A stretch of DNA of 64,000 bases from Anaeromyxobacter sp. (lineage in GTDB: Bacteria; Myxococcota; Myxococcia; Myxococcales; Anaeromyxobacteraceae), in the NCBI GenBank assembly GCA_016718565.1, contig JADKCZ010000001.1, positions 1,504,186 to 1,568,185 of the forward strand, written 5' to 3'. The position numbers were made by a program, and so were the translations under genes. The notes beneath the pieces were generated by a model. The model saw only the letters and a program-made list of their open reading frames with translations. It was not told the DNA's origin and did no database searches. Position 1 is the stretch's first letter; every line of letters begins with the position of its first letter. This document shows positions 48,236 to 57,081 of this stretch, one piece after another.

Positions 48236-48580
48236 CTACTTCTTCTTGAACAGGGCCTCCAGGGCGTCCCTGGGATCCTCGCTCCGGGTGGGGGCCTCCC
48301 CGAAGAGGGCGGCCAGCCGGTTGCGGGCGTCGTCGGAGCGGTGCTTCTTGCGCGGCGCCCCGTCGCCCAGCTGGAACAGGTCGCAGGCGTTGGAGCTGTC
48401 CTTGTCGACGATCCGGTCGGCGTGCGGCTCGCGGCACTCGTTGCCCGCCGACAGGTCGTAGTGGCGGCAGTTGAGGCAGCGGTGCAGGTCCGCGTCGCAC
48501 TCGGGGCAGGTGGTCCGGCGCCCGATGGGGCCGTCGAAGGCGAGGGTGGCGCCGCAGCCGTAGCACGTGGTGGTGGCCAT
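48236..48580 (-). CDS. Small zinc-ribbon-like protein
   Basis: A 114-residue cytosolic protein. Four Cys (C6, C9, C25, C28) form a zinc ribbon in CYGCGATLAFDGPIGRRTTCPEC. A second set (C35, C38, C49 and a later C69, in CLNCRHYDLSAGNECREPHADR ... NACDLF) may bind another metal. The C-terminal 40 residues are charged and helical (DARNRLAALFGEAP, DPRDALEALFKKK). Ribbon-plus-LxNCRHYD proteins of this shape are widespread in bacteria but uncharacterised. The ATG at 48580 is only 34 bases from the divergent kinase start, so the two promoters overlap. Confidence 0.8.
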   Translation of the reverse strand: MATTTCYGCGATLAFDGPIGRRTTCPECDADLHRCLNCRHYDLSAGNECREPHADRIVDKDSSNACDLFQLGDGAPRKKHRSDDARNRLAALFGEAPTRSEDPRDALEALFKKK

Positions 48581-48614
48581 GGCGGTATCATGGAGCGGCC
48601 CGCGGGCGCCTTCA

Positions 48615-49571
48615 ATGAGAGACCCCATCCCGTTCGGGAGGTACCACCTGCTGGAGCGGCTCGCCATCGGCGGGATGGCCGAGATCTGGCTGGCGGAGGC
48701 GCGCGGCGAGCCGGGCCGGCGCTACGCGGTCAAGCGGCTCCTGCCCACCCTGGCGGACGACCCCGGCTTCGTCACCATGTTCCTCGACGAGGCCCGCATC
48801 GGCACCCTGCTGGACCACCCGGGCATCGTCCCGGTGCGGGACCTGGGGCGAGAGGGGTCCGGCTACTTCATGGCCATGGACTACCGCCCCGGGCCCGACC
48901 TCAGGGCCCTGCTGACGCGCCTGCGCCACGCCGGGGCGCGCCTGCCGCCGGCGCTGTCGACCTGGGTGGTGGCCGAGGCGGCCCGGGCGCTGGACCACGC
49001 CCACCGCGCCCGCGGCCCCGACGGCGCGCCGCTCGAGGTGGTGCACCGCGACCTCTCGCCCGCCAACCTGCTGCTGGGGTGGGACGGGCGGGTCTCGGTG
49101 CTGGACTTCGGCATCGCCACCGCCGCCTTCCGCGCCCACCGCGAGGGGGCGGTGCTGCGCGGCAAGCTCGGCTACCTCTCGCCCGAGCAGGTGGCCGGGC
49201 TGCCGGTGGACCGGCGCGGCGACGTCTTCTCGCTCGGCGCGGTGCTGCACGAGCTGCTCACCGGCCACCGGCTCTTCGGCGGCCCGTCCGACCTGGCGGT
49301 GCTGCAGCGGGTGCGGGCGGCCCAGGTGCGGCCCCCCTCGGAGCGCAACCCGGCCGTGCCGGCGGACCTCGACGCGCTGGTGCTGCGGGCCCTGGCCCGC
49401 GAGCCGGCCGAGCGCTTCGCCTGGGCCGCCGACCTGGCCGCGGCGCTGGGCCCGTTCACCGGCGAGGCGCCGGCCGCGGCGCTGGCGGCCGAGCTGGCGG
49501 CGCGGCTGCCGGCCGAGCTGGCGGAGGAGCGCGAGCGGGCCCGGCGCCCGGCCGCGGCCCACCCCGCCTAG
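48615..49571 (+). CDS. Ser/Thr protein kinase, soluble, eukaryotic-like
   Basis: A 318-residue kinase. The glycine loop is degenerate (LAIGGMAEIWLAEA, 17-30), the ATP lysine is Lys40, the catalytic loop is HRDLSPANLL (144-153, Asp146), and the metal motif is DFG (164-166). The activation segment GKLGYLSPEQVAG shows the usual APE variant SPE. There is no transmembrane helix or extracellular sensor; the C-terminal 55 residues are Ala/Glu/Arg-rich. It is a typical myxobacterial cytosolic kinase. Its stop codon shares the CTAG with the convergent HD-GYP gene. Substrates are unknown. Confidence 0.92.
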   Translation: MRDPIPFGRYHLLERLAIGGMAEIWLAEARGEPGRRYAVKRLLPTLADDPGFVTMFLDEARIGTLLDHPGIVPVRDLGREGSGYFMAMDYRPGPDLRALLTRLRHAGARLPPALSTWVVAEAARALDHAHRARGPDGAPLEVVHRDLSPANLLLGWDGRVSVLDFGIATAAFRAHREGAVLRGKLGYLSPEQVAGLPVDRRGDVFSLGAVLHELLTGHRLFGGPSDLAVLQRVRAAQVRPPSERNPAVPADLDALVLRALAREPAERFAWAADLAAALGPFTGEAPAAALAAELAARLPAELAEERERARRPAAAHPA

Positions 49572-50704
49572 TTGCGCAGCACCCCGTGCAGCGCCGAGAA
49601 GAGCTCGTCGTGGCCCGGCGGCGACTCGGCCAGGTCGGCCGACAGCACCGCCACCGTCTCCACGTCGAGCCGGATGCGCTCCCAGTCGTCCGCCGTGACC
49701 GCCAGGAACCCCTCGGCCACCCGCGGGTCGAACTGGGTGCCGGCGCAGCGGCTGATCTCGGCGCGCGCCTCGGTGAAGAGCTTGGCCTTGCGGTAGGGGC
49801 GGTCGCTGGTCATGGCGTCGAGCGTGTCCACCACGTGGAAGATGCGCGCCCCCAGGACGATCTCCTCGCCCTTGAGGCCGTTCGGGTAGCCGGTGCCGTC
49901 CCACTTCTCCTGGTGCTGCAGCACGATGGTGGAGGCCGGCCTGAGGTAGTCGACCCGCTGCAGCAGGGCCCACCCCAGCGCCGGGTGCTTCTTCATCTCG
50001 CTCCACTCCTCGGTGTCGAGGGGGCCGGGCTTGAGCAGCACCCGGTCGCGCACGCCGATCTTGCCGATGTCGTGCAGCAGCGCGCCGTGCTCGATGGTGG
50101 TGAGGTCCGGCTCCTGGATGCCCAGCGCCAGCGCCAGGCGGCGGGCGTAGAGCGAGACGCGGCGGGAGTGCCACTGGGTCTCGGCGTCGCGGTAGTCGAG
50201 CGCGGCGATGAGCCCCTCCAGCAGGGCCTGGGTGCGGTGGCGCACCATCTCCTCGAGCCGGAGGTTGATCTCGCGCAGCTGGCCGTTCTGGCGCTGCACC
50301 TCGCGGTTGAGGCGGTCGTTCTCGCTGCGCAGCCGGGAGGCCTCGGCCGCCTGGTGCACCGTGGCCAGCAGCTCCTGCTGGTGCCACGGCTTGGAGATGA
50401 TGCGGAAGACCTCGCCCGAGTTGACCGCCTGCAGCGCCACCCGGAAGTCCTCGGCGGCGGTGCAGAGGATGCGCACCGCGCCGGGGGCCCGCTCCCGCAC
50501 CTGCTTGAGGAGGGTGATGCCGTCGATGCCGGGCATCATGTAGTCGCTGATGACCACCACCGGCTGGTCGGCGTCCAGGGCCTTGAGGGCGTCCTCGGGC
50601 CCCAGGTAGCACCGGGGGTCGTAGCCGGCGCTCTCCAGGATGCGGGAGAGCGCCTTCAGGATCAGCTCGTCGTCGTCTACGATGAGGACTCGCTCCGCGG
50701 TCAC
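49568..50704 (-). CDS. Receiver-HD-GYP protein (RpfG-like)
   Basis: A 378-residue cytosolic regulator. The receiver (1-118) has VDDDE, phosphoacceptor Asp54 in VISDYMMPGIDG, Thr in LCTAAE and Lys in IISKPW. A coiled coil (about 120-160) leads to an HD-GYP domain with HDIGKIG (211-217) and GTGYPNGL. At the usual HHExxxGxGYP site the sequence is QHQEKWDGTGYP (263-274), so one His ligand is Gln265. It may still bind two metals, or have altered phosphodiesterase activity on cyclic di-GMP. The start is GTG at 50704. It is convergent with the kinase gene and divergent from aceE. Confidence 0.9.
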   Translation of the reverse strand: MTAERVLIVDDDELILKALSRILESAGYDPRCYLGPEDALKALDADQPVVVISDYMMPGIDGITLLKQVRERAPGAVRILCTAAEDFRVALQAVNSGEVFRIISKPWHQQELLATVHQAAEASRLRSENDRLNREVQRQNGQLREINLRLEEMVRHRTQALLEGLIAALDYRDAETQWHSRRVSLYARRLALALGIQEPDLTTIEHGALLHDIGKIGVRDRVLLKPGPLDTEEWSEMKKHPALGWALLQRVDYLRPASTIVLQHQEKWDGTGYPNGLKGEEIVLGARIFHVVDTLDAMTSDRPYRKAKLFTEARAEISRCAGTQFDPRVAEGFLAVTADDWERIRLDVETVAVLSADLAESPPGHDELFSALHGVLRN

Positions 50705-50811
50705 CCGCCGATCAGACCACGGCGGGGGGTGGGCCGCAAGGCGACGGGGCGGCGCCCCGGGCCGAAAAAGGCGCTACCCGGGGAGCCCGAACCCGGTTAG
50801 GAGAGGGCGCC

Positions 50812-53475
50812 ATGGACACCCCTCCCGACCTGGATCCGCTGGAGACCCGCGAGTGGCTGGAGGCGCTCGACGGGGTGCTGGTGCGCGAGGGGCCCGCCCG
50901 GGCCCACTTCCTCATCGAGCGGCTCATCGACCAGGCCCGCAACTCCGGGGCCTACCTGCCCTTCTCGGCCAACACCGGCTACGTCAACACCATCCCGGTG
51001 GAGCGGCAGCCGCCGCTGCCGGGCGACTTCGCGCTGGAGCAGCGCATCCGGCACTACATCCGCTGGAACGCCATGGCCATGGTGGTGCGCGCCAACAAGC
51101 ACACCAACGTGGGCGGCCACATCGCCAGCTTCGCCTCGGCGGCGATGCTCTACGACATCGGCTACAACCACTTCTGGCGCTCCCCCACCAAGGACCGGGG
51201 CAGCGACCTGGTCTTCATCCAGGGCCACTCGTCGCCGGGCATCTACGCGCGCGCCTTCCTGCTGGGCCTCATCAGCGAGGACCAGCTCGACCACTACCGC
51301 CAGGAGGTGGGGGGGCGGGGGCTCTCCAGCTACCCGCACCCCTGGCTCATGCCGCACTTCTGGCAGTTCCCCACCGTGTCGATGGGGCTCGGGCCGCTCA
51401 TGGCCATCTACCAGGCCCGCTTCATGAAGTACCTGGAGGACCGCGGCCTGGCCAGGACCGCCGGCCGCAAGGTCTGGGCCCTGTGCGGCGACGGCGAGAT
51501 GGACGAGCCGGAGTCGCTGGGGGCGGCCGGCATGGCCGGCCGCGAGAAGCTCGACAACCTGGTCTTCGTGGTGAACTGCAACCTGCAGCGACTCGACGGG
51601 CCGGTGCGGGGCAACGGCAAGATCATCCAGGAGCTGGAGAGCGAGTTCCGCGGCTCGGGCTGGAACGTCATCAAGGTGGTGTGGGGCCGCCACTGGGACG
51701 CCCTGCTGGCCCGCGACACCGGGGGCCACCTGCAGCGCCGCATGATGGAGGTGGTGGACGGCGAGTACCAGACCTACAAGGCCAAGGACGGGGCCTTCGT
51801 GCGGGAGAAGTTCTTCAACACCCCGGAGCTCCGCCACCTGGTGGCCGACTACTCCGACGACGACCTCTGGAACCTGAACCGCGGCGGCCACGATCCCTTC
51901 AAGGTCTTCGCCGCCTACCACGAGGCCTCCAACCACGTGGGCCAGCCCACCGTGATCCTGGCCAAGACGGTCAAGGGCTACGGCATGGGGGAGTCGGGTG
52001 AGGCGCAGAACACCACCCACCAGCAGAAGAAGATGTCGGTGGAGGCCATCCGCCGCTTCCGCGACCGCTTCCAGCTGCCGGTGCCCGACGACCAGCTCGA
52101 GGAGGTGCCCTACCTGAAGTTCGAGCAGGGCTCGAAGGAGCTGGAGTACCTGAAGGCGCGCCGCGCCGCCCTGGGCGGCGACCGGCCCCGCCGGCGCCAG
52201 AAGGCCGAGTCGCTGGCGGTGCCGCCGCTCTCCGCCTTCCAGCGGCTGCTGGAGGGCAGCGGCGAGCGCGAGATCTCCACCACCATGGCCTTCGTGCAGC
52301 TGCTGCAGCAGCTGGTCAAGGACCCGGTGCTGGGGCCGCGGGTGGTGCCCATCGTGCCCGACGAGTCGCGCACCTTCGGCATGGAGGGGATGTTCCGCCA
52401 GCTCGGCATCTGGAGCCAGGTGGGCCAGCTCTACACGCCGCAGGACGCCGACCAGCTGATGTTCTACCGGGAGGACAAGAAGGGGCAGATCCTGCAGGAG
52501 GGGATCAACGAGGCCGGCGGCATGAGCGACTGGATCGCGGCCGCCACCAGCTACTCCATCCACGGCACCCCGACCATCCCGTTCTTCATCTTCTACTCGA
52601 TGTTCGGCTTCCAGCGGGTCGGCGACCTGGCCTGGGCGGCCGGCGACATGCGGGCCCGCGGCTTCCTGCTGGGGGCCACGGCGGGGCGCACCACGCTGAA
52701 CGGCGAGGGGCTGCAGCACCAGGACGGCCACAGCCACCTGCTGGCCGCCGCCATCCCCAACTGCGTGCCCTACGACCCCTCCTACGGCTACGAGGTCACC
52801 GTCATCATCCAGGACGGCCTGCGGCGCATGGTGGCCGAGCAGGAGGACGTCTACTACTACCTGACGGTGATGAACGAGAACGACCGCCAGCCGGCCATGC
52901 CGGCCGGGGTCGAGGCCGGCATCCTGAGGGGCATGTACCGGCTGCCCGGGCTCGACCCGGCCGGCGCGAAGAAGAAGGCGCCCCGGGTCCAGCTGCTCGG
53001 CTCCGGCGCCATCCTGCGGGAGGTGGTGGCGGCCGCCGCGCTGCTGCGCCAGGACTTCGGCGTCGAGGCCGACCTGTGGAGCTGCCCCTCCTTCACGCTG
53101 CTGGCGCGCGACGGCCAGGCGGTCGAGCGGGCCAACCGGCTCCACCCGGAGGCTCCGCCGCGGCGCTCCCACGTGGAGGCCTGCCTGGGCGGCACCACCG
53201 GCCCGGTGGTGGCCGCCACCGACTACGTGCGCGCCTTCGCGGAGCAGATCCGCCCCTGGGTGGGGCGGCGCTACCTGGTGCTCGGCACCGACGGCTTCGG
53301 CCGCTCCGACACCCGCGAGCAGCTGCGCCGCTTCTTCGAGGTGGACCGGCACCACGTGGTGGTGGCCGCCTTGAAGGCGCTGGCCGACGAGGGGGCCGTG
53401 CCGGCCGCCACCGTGGCCGCCGCCATCGCACAGTACGGCATCGACCCCACCCGGCCCGATCCCTGGACCGTCTAG
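50812..53475 (+). CDS. aceE: Pyruvate dehydrogenase E1 component, homodimeric type
   Basis: An 887-residue thiamine-diphosphate enzyme that decarboxylates pyruvate and acetylates the lipoyl domain of AceF. It is the single-chain (alpha-beta fused) form, as in E. coli AceE (887). Landmarks are NTGYVNTIPVERQPP near the start, NKHTNVGGHIASFASAA, the ThDP-binding GDGEMDEPESLGA, HGTPTIPFFIFYSMFGFQRVGDL, and the C-terminal YLVLGTDGFGRSDTREQLR. An AGGAGAGG ribosome binding site lies 9-16 bases before the ATG. aceF follows after 23 bases; no pdhR regulator is adjacent. Confidence 0.97.
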   Translation: MDTPPDLDPLETREWLEALDGVLVREGPARAHFLIERLIDQARNSGAYLPFSANTGYVNTIPVERQPPLPGDFALEQRIRHYIRWNAMAMVVRANKHTNVGGHIASFASAAMLYDIGYNHFWRSPTKDRGSDLVFIQGHSSPGIYARAFLLGLISEDQLDHYRQEVGGRGLSSYPHPWLMPHFWQFPTVSMGLGPLMAIYQARFMKYLEDRGLARTAGRKVWALCGDGEMDEPESLGAAGMAGREKLDNLVFVVNCNLQRLDGPVRGNGKIIQELESEFRGSGWNVIKVVWGRHWDALLARDTGGHLQRRMMEVVDGEYQTYKAKDGAFVREKFFNTPELRHLVADYSDDDLWNLNRGGHDPFKVFAAYHEASNHVGQPTVILAKTVKGYGMGESGEAQNTTHQQKKMSVEAIRRFRDRFQLPVPDDQLEEVPYLKFEQGSKELEYLKARRAALGGDRPRRRQKAESLAVPPLSAFQRLLEGSGEREISTTMAFVQLLQQLVKDPVLGPRVVPIVPDESRTFGMEGMFRQLGIWSQVGQLYTPQDADQLMFYREDKKGQILQEGINEAGGMSDWIAAATSYSIHGTPTIPFFIFYSMFGFQRVGDLAWAAGDMRARGFLLGATAGRTTLNGEGLQHQDGHSHLLAAAIPNCVPYDPSYGYEVTVIIQDGLRRMVAEQEDVYYYLTVMNENDRQPAMPAGVEAGILRGMYRLPGLDPAGAKKKAPRVQLLGSGAILREVVAAAALLRQDFGVEADLWSCPSFTLLARDGQAVERANRLHPEAPPRRSHVEACLGGTTGPVVAATDYVRAFAEQIRPWVGRRYLVLGTDGFGRSDTREQLRRFFEVDRHHVVVAALKALADEGAVPAATVAAAIAQYGIDPTRPDPWTV

Positions 53476-53498
53476 CCCCCACCGGAGCGAGCGAAGGC

Positions 53499-54899
53499 AT
53501 GAGCACCATCGACGTGAGGGTCCCGGCCATCGGCGGCGTCAAGGACGCCGGGGTGGTGGCCGTGCTGGTGAAGCCGGGCGACGTGGTGGCGCTCGACGCG
53601 TCGCTGATCACGCTGGAGACCGACAAGGCGAGCATGGACGTGCCGTCGCCGCTGGCCGGCACGGTGCGCCAGGTCTCGGTGAAGGAGGGCGACCGGCTGG
53701 GGGAGGGGAGCCTCATCCTGACGCTGGAGGCGGCGGCTCCGGCCGCGCCCGCGACCCCGACCCCGGCCTCGACCCCGACCCCGGGCTCGACCCCGGGCTC
53801 GACCCCGGGCTCGACCCCGGCCCCGACCCCGGCCCCGACCCCGACCTCGAGGGGTGAGGACCCCCCTCTCCCCTCCGGGGAGAGGGCCGGGGTGAGGGGC
53901 GCCGCGGACCAGGCTGCGCACCCCTTGGCCCCCCCGGCCTCGTCCGGCCTGCCCGCCTACCCCGTCGCCCTGCCGGCCACCCCCATCCCCGCCGGCGCCC
54001 CGACCACCCACGCCTCCCCCTCCGTCCGCAAGGCGGCGCGCGAGCTCGGGGTCGACCTGGTCAAGGTGCCCGGCTCCGGCCCCAAGGGGCGGGTGCTGCA
54101 GGAGGACGTCCGCAAGTACGTGAAGCAGGCGCTGACCGCGCCGCAGGCGCCGGCCAGCGGCGCCGGCCTCGACCTGCTCCCCTGGCCGAAGGTGGACTTC
54201 GCCCGGTTCGGACCGGTGGAGGCCCGCCCGCTCTCGCGCATCAAGAAGATCGCCGGCGCCAACCTGGCCCGCAACTGGGTGATGATCCCGCACGTCACGC
54301 AGCACGACGAGGCCGACGTCACCGAGCTGGAGGCCCTCCGGGTCCGGCTCAACGCCGAGCAGGGCAAGGACGGCGTGAAGGTCACCATGCTGGCCTTCCT
54401 CATGAAGGCCTGCGTGGCCGCGCTGCGGCAGTTCCCCGAGTTCAACGCCTCGCTCGACGGCGACGCGCTGATCCTGAAGCGCTCCTTCCACCTCGGCTTC
54501 GCCGCCGACACGCCCGGCGGCCTGGTGGTGCCGGTGGTGAAGGACGTCGATCAGAAGGGCGTGCTCACGCTGGCCCGCGAGCTGGGCGAGCTGGCGCTGA
54601 GGGCGCGCGAGGGCAAGCTCGGCCCCGCCGAGATGACGGGCGGCTGCTTCTCGATCTCCTCCCTGGGCGGCATCGGCGGCACCGCCTTCACGCCCATCAT
54701 CAACGCGCCGGAGGTGGCCATCCTGGGCGTCTCGAAGGCCGCCATGAAGCCGGTCTGGGACGGGGAGGCCTTCCGCCCGCGGCTGATGCTGCCGCTCTCG
54801 CTCTCCTACGACCACCGGGTCATCGACGGCGCGGCGGCGGCCAGGTTCACCACCTTCCTGGGCGGGCTGCTGGCGGACCTGCGGAGGGTGCTGCTCTAG
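53499..54899 (+). CDS. aceF: Dihydrolipoyllysine-residue acetyltransferase (E2 of pyruvate dehydrogenase)
   Basis: A 466-residue E2. One lipoyl domain (1-75, Lys43 in LETDKASMDVP), a linker, a peripheral subunit-binding domain (ASPSVRKAARELGVDLVKVPGSG, about 170-205) and the catalytic domain with HDEADVTELE, GGCFSISSLGGIGGTAFTPI and SYDHRVIDGAAAARF. The linker at about residues 84-135 is unusual: a Pro/Thr/Ser/Gly tract of GSTPGSTPGS type followed by PLPSGERAGVRGA, which is the translation of a tandem array and the same palindromic element seen in hrpB. Linkers tolerate such insertions. It is in an operon with aceE. Confidence 0.96.
   Translation: MSTIDVRVPAIGGVKDAGVVAVLVKPGDVVALDASLITLETDKASMDVPSPLAGTVRQVSVKEGDRLGEGSLILTLEAAAPAAPATPTPASTPTPGSTPGSTPGSTPAPTPAPTPTSRGEDPPLPSGERAGVRGAADQAAHPLAPPASSGLPAYPVALPATPIPAGAPTTHASPSVRKAARELGVDLVKVPGSGPKGRVLQEDVRKYVKQALTAPQAPASGAGLDLLPWPKVDFARFGPVEARPLSRIKKIAGANLARNWVMIPHVTQHDEADVTELEALRVRLNAEQGKDGVKVTMLAFLMKACVAALRQFPEFNASLDGDALILKRSFHLGFAADTPGGLVVPVVKDVDQKGVLTLARELGELALRAREGKLGPAEMTGGCFSISSLGGIGGTAFTPIINAPEVAILGVSKAAMKPVWDGEAFRPRLMLPLSLSYDHRVIDGAAAARFTTFLGGLLADLRRVLL
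53753..53850 (+). repeat. Degenerate GACCCCGACC/GGCTCGACC array in the aceF linker
   Basis: Imperfect copies of a 12-base CCCCGGGCTCGA-type unit, encoding Pro/Thr/Ser/Gly. It precedes palindromic copy C in the same relative order as the array next to copy A in hrpB. Confidence 0.85.
53861..53902 (+). repeat. Dispersed palindromic element, copy C (inside aceF)
   Basis: Contains CTCTCCCCTCCGGGGAGAG followed by GGCCGGGGTGAGGGG, matching copy A exactly in this core. It is translated in frame as PLPSGERAGVRGA, the same peptide as in HrpB. Confidence 0.9.
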
Positions 54900-55879
54900 C
54901 CACCAGCCAGCCGCCGCTCCACCTCGCGTCCCTCGGCGCCGGGCGGCGGGTCCGCCGGCGGGCCGGCCAGGTGGCACGCCACGATCCTCCCCAGGTACTC
55001 GGCGAGCGGCAGGTGGTGGAAGCCGAGCTCCCGCGTGGCGCGCCCCGGGTCGACGAAGGACATCCACCGGCTGCTGAAGGGGGACATGCCCAGCGGGTCG
55101 AGGCCGGCCGAGCGGAGCCGCTCCGCCGGCACCGAGACCACCTCCGCCCGGCTGCCGAGCAGGCCGGCCAAGAGGCCGACCAGCTCGGCCAGGGTGGGCG
55201 CCTCCTGCTGGGCCACGTTGTAGGCCTGGCCGAAGGTCTCCGGCCGGCCGAGGATCGAGGCCACGAAGCGGGCCACCTCCCCGGCGTAGACGTGGCGCAC
55301 CGGGTGGGCGCCGCCGTCCGGCAGCAGCACCGGGCCGCCGTCGAGCAGCCGCCAGAGGTACCGCTCCAGCCGGCGCTGCGGGTCGCGCTCGCCGTTCACC
55401 ATGGGGATGCGGACGCGGGTGGCCGGGAAGCCGGCCGCGGCCAGCAGCGCCTCCTCGCAGGCCCGCTTGCCCGCGCCGTAGTCCCACTGCCCCTGGTCGT
55501 AGGGGCCTGCGGGGCGCGGCATGACCGGGCCGTCGGCGTCCGCCTCGGTGGCCGGCCTCGGCGCCCCCTGGCGCACCAGGTAGACCTGCCCGGTGGAGAT
55601 GAGGACGTAGTGGCCGCAGCGCCCGGCCAGCGCCGCCGCGGCGCGCGCCCCGTCGGCGCCGGTGAAGGCCACGAAGTCCACCACCGCGTCGAAGGAGCGG
55701 CCGCCGAGGAGGCCTGCCAGGTCGCCCGTCCGGTCGCCGACCAGCCGCTCCACCCGCCCGCCGAACGGGTCCGGGTGGTGGCCGCGGTTGAGGAGGGTGA
55801 CCCGGTGGCCGCCCGCCAGGAGCCGCCAGCCGAGCAGGGGGCCCACGAACCGGTTCCCGCCGATGAGGAGGACGTGCAT
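54896..55879 (-). CDS. NAD-dependent epimerase/dehydratase, isoflavone-reductase/CSP41-like
   Basis: A 327-residue SDR-type protein. The nucleotide-binding motif is IGGNRFVGPLLG (6-17), as in atypical SDRs such as CSP41. The active-site Tyr/Lys is in DYGAGKRACEE, following VYLVRQG and a Pro-rich loop. The C-terminus has YNVAQQEAPTLAELVGLLA and FSSRWMSFVDPGRATRELGF. It is a probable nucleotide-sugar epimerase/dehydratase or related reductase; the substrate is unknown. The ATG at 55879 is directly followed by the first strand (HVLLIGG). Its stop overlaps the convergent aceF stop in a shared CTAG. Confidence 0.8.
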   Translation of the reverse strand: MHVLLIGGNRFVGPLLGWRLLAGGHRVTLLNRGHHPDPFGGRVERLVGDRTGDLAGLLGGRSFDAVVDFVAFTGADGARAAAALAGRCGHYVLISTGQVYLVRQGAPRPATEADADGPVMPRPAGPYDQGQWDYGAGKRACEEALLAAAGFPATRVRIPMVNGERDPQRRLERYLWRLLDGGPVLLPDGGAHPVRHVYAGEVARFVASILGRPETFGQAYNVAQQEAPTLAELVGLLAGLLGSRAEVVSVPAERLRSAGLDPLGMSPFSSRWMSFVDPGRATRELGFHHLPLAEYLGRIVACHLAGPPADPPPGAEGREVERRLAGG

Positions 55880-55935
55880 CGGGTTGTCCTGGCCCGCCGC
55901 GGCGGCGAGGTCAAGGGCAGGGCGACCCGAGGGGA

Positions 55936-55953
55936 CGGTTCGGACGTCCGAAC
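55936..55953. repeat. 18-bp perfect palindrome (TTCG/CGAA family)
   Basis: GGTTCGGACGTCCGAACC is perfectly self-complementary. It lies 8 bases beyond the end of the small gene at 55962 and upstream of the epimerase. Its 16-bp core recurs exactly at 60687. Confidence 0.8.
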
Positions 55954-55961
55954 CAGCACGT

Positions 55962-56180
55962 TCACCGGCCGAGCGCCCAGGGCCGCTCGGGGCACTGGTG
56001 AAGGCCGTCGTCACCGGCCTCGGCGGCGCAGCCAAGGCGGAGCTCCAGGCTGGCAGTCGCCGCGCGATCGTTCCAGCGCCGCCGCTCCTCGGGCGTCAGG
56101 GCCGAGAGCTCGTCGAGGAGCGTCGGGTCGGCCAAGGAGGCGCCGGCGTCCGGGCCGGTGGGGGAGGGGGCATGGCGCAT
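55962..56180 (-). CDS. Possible small protein of 72 residues
   Basis: A short frame starting MRHAPSPTGPDAGASLADP with a plausible helical middle (TLLDELSALTPEERRRWNDRAATASLELRLGC) and two Cys (51 and 63). It lies between two diverging gene groups and faces away from the dehydrogenase gene, whose ATG is 49 bases away. The palindrome at 55936 lies just past its stop. I do not recognise a family. The composition is protein-like, but the length leaves real doubt. Confidence 0.4.
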   Translation of the reverse strand: MRHAPSPTGPDAGASLADPTLLDELSALTPEERRRWNDRAATASLELRLGCAAEAGDDGLHQCPERPWALGR

Positions 56181-56229
56181 CGCCCTCGACGCTAGCGGTC
56201 CAGCCCGACGCGGGGCAGGATGCGCCCCC

Positions 56230-57081
56230 ATGATCTCCTTCCTCGGCACCGGCCTCCTCGGGGGCAGCTTCGTGAAGGCCTTGCGCCGCCGCGGCGAGCC
56301 GGTGCAGGTCTGGAACCGCACCGCGGCCAAGGCGGCCGCGCTGGCCGAGGTGGGGGCGATCCCGTGCGCCGACCCGGCCGCGGCGGTGCGCGGCGCGGCG
56401 CGGGTGCACCTCACGCTCTCCGACGACGCGGCGGTGGACGAGGTGCTGGAGGCGGCCCGGCCTGGCCTGGCGCCCGGCGTGGCGGTGGTGGACCACAGCA
56501 CCACCTCGGCCGCCGGCACGGCGGCGCGGGCGGCCCGGTGGGCGGCGCGCGGCGTCACCTTCCAGCACGCGCCGGTCTTCATGGGGCCGGTCAACGCGCT
56601 GGAGGGGACCGGCCTCATGCTGGCCTCCGGCGATCGCGCCCGCTTCGACGCGCTGTCGCCGGCGCTGCGGCCGATGACCGGCACGCTCACCTGGGTGGGG
56701 CCGCAGGAGGAGCGGGCCGCGGGCCTCAAGCTCATCGGCAACCTCTTCCTGGTGGCCATGACCACCGGCCTCATCGACGCGCTGGCGCTGGGCAAGGCGC
56801 AGGGCATCCCACCCGCCGAGGCCGGCGCGCTCTTCGACCTCTTCAACCCGGGTGCGCTGGTCCCGGCGCGGATGAGGCGGATCCTGGCCGGCGACTTCGC
56901 CAACCCGTCCTGGGAGCTCGGCATGGCTCGCAAGGACGCCCGGCTCATGCTGGAGGCCGCGGCGGCCGGGGGGGTGCCGCTCACCGCCATCCCGGCCATC
57001 GCCGCCCGGATGGACGAGGTGCTGGCCGAGGGGCACGCCCGCTCGGACTGGACCGTGCTCGCCAAGGACCTCATCCGGTGA
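56230..57081 (+). CDS. NAD(P)-dependent dehydrogenase, 3-hydroxyisobutyrate dehydrogenase/GLYR family
   Basis: A 283-residue cytosolic dehydrogenase. The dinucleotide motif is FLGTGLLGGSF (4-14), followed by VWNRTAAKAAAL. DHSTTSA and GVTFQHAPVFMGP match the substrate-binding DGSGGP-like block, and AAGLKLIGNLFLVAMT carries the catalytic Lys (GLKLIGN) of beta-hydroxyacid dehydrogenases. Relatives reduce glyoxylate or succinic semialdehyde or oxidise 3-hydroxyisobutyrate; which applies is open. Its stop overlaps the next gene's GTG by 4 bases, so the pair is coupled. Confidence 0.87.
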   Translation: MISFLGTGLLGGSFVKALRRRGEPVQVWNRTAAKAAALAEVGAIPCADPAAAVRGAARVHLTLSDDAAVDEVLEAARPGLAPGVAVVDHSTTSAAGTAARAARWAARGVTFQHAPVFMGPVNALEGTGLMLASGDRARFDALSPALRPMTGTLTWVGPQEERAAGLKLIGNLFLVAMTTGLIDALALGKAQGIPPAEAGALFDLFNPGALVPARMRRILAGDFANPSWELGMARKDARLMLEAAAAGGVPLTAIPAIAARMDEVLAEGHARSDWTVLAKDLIR

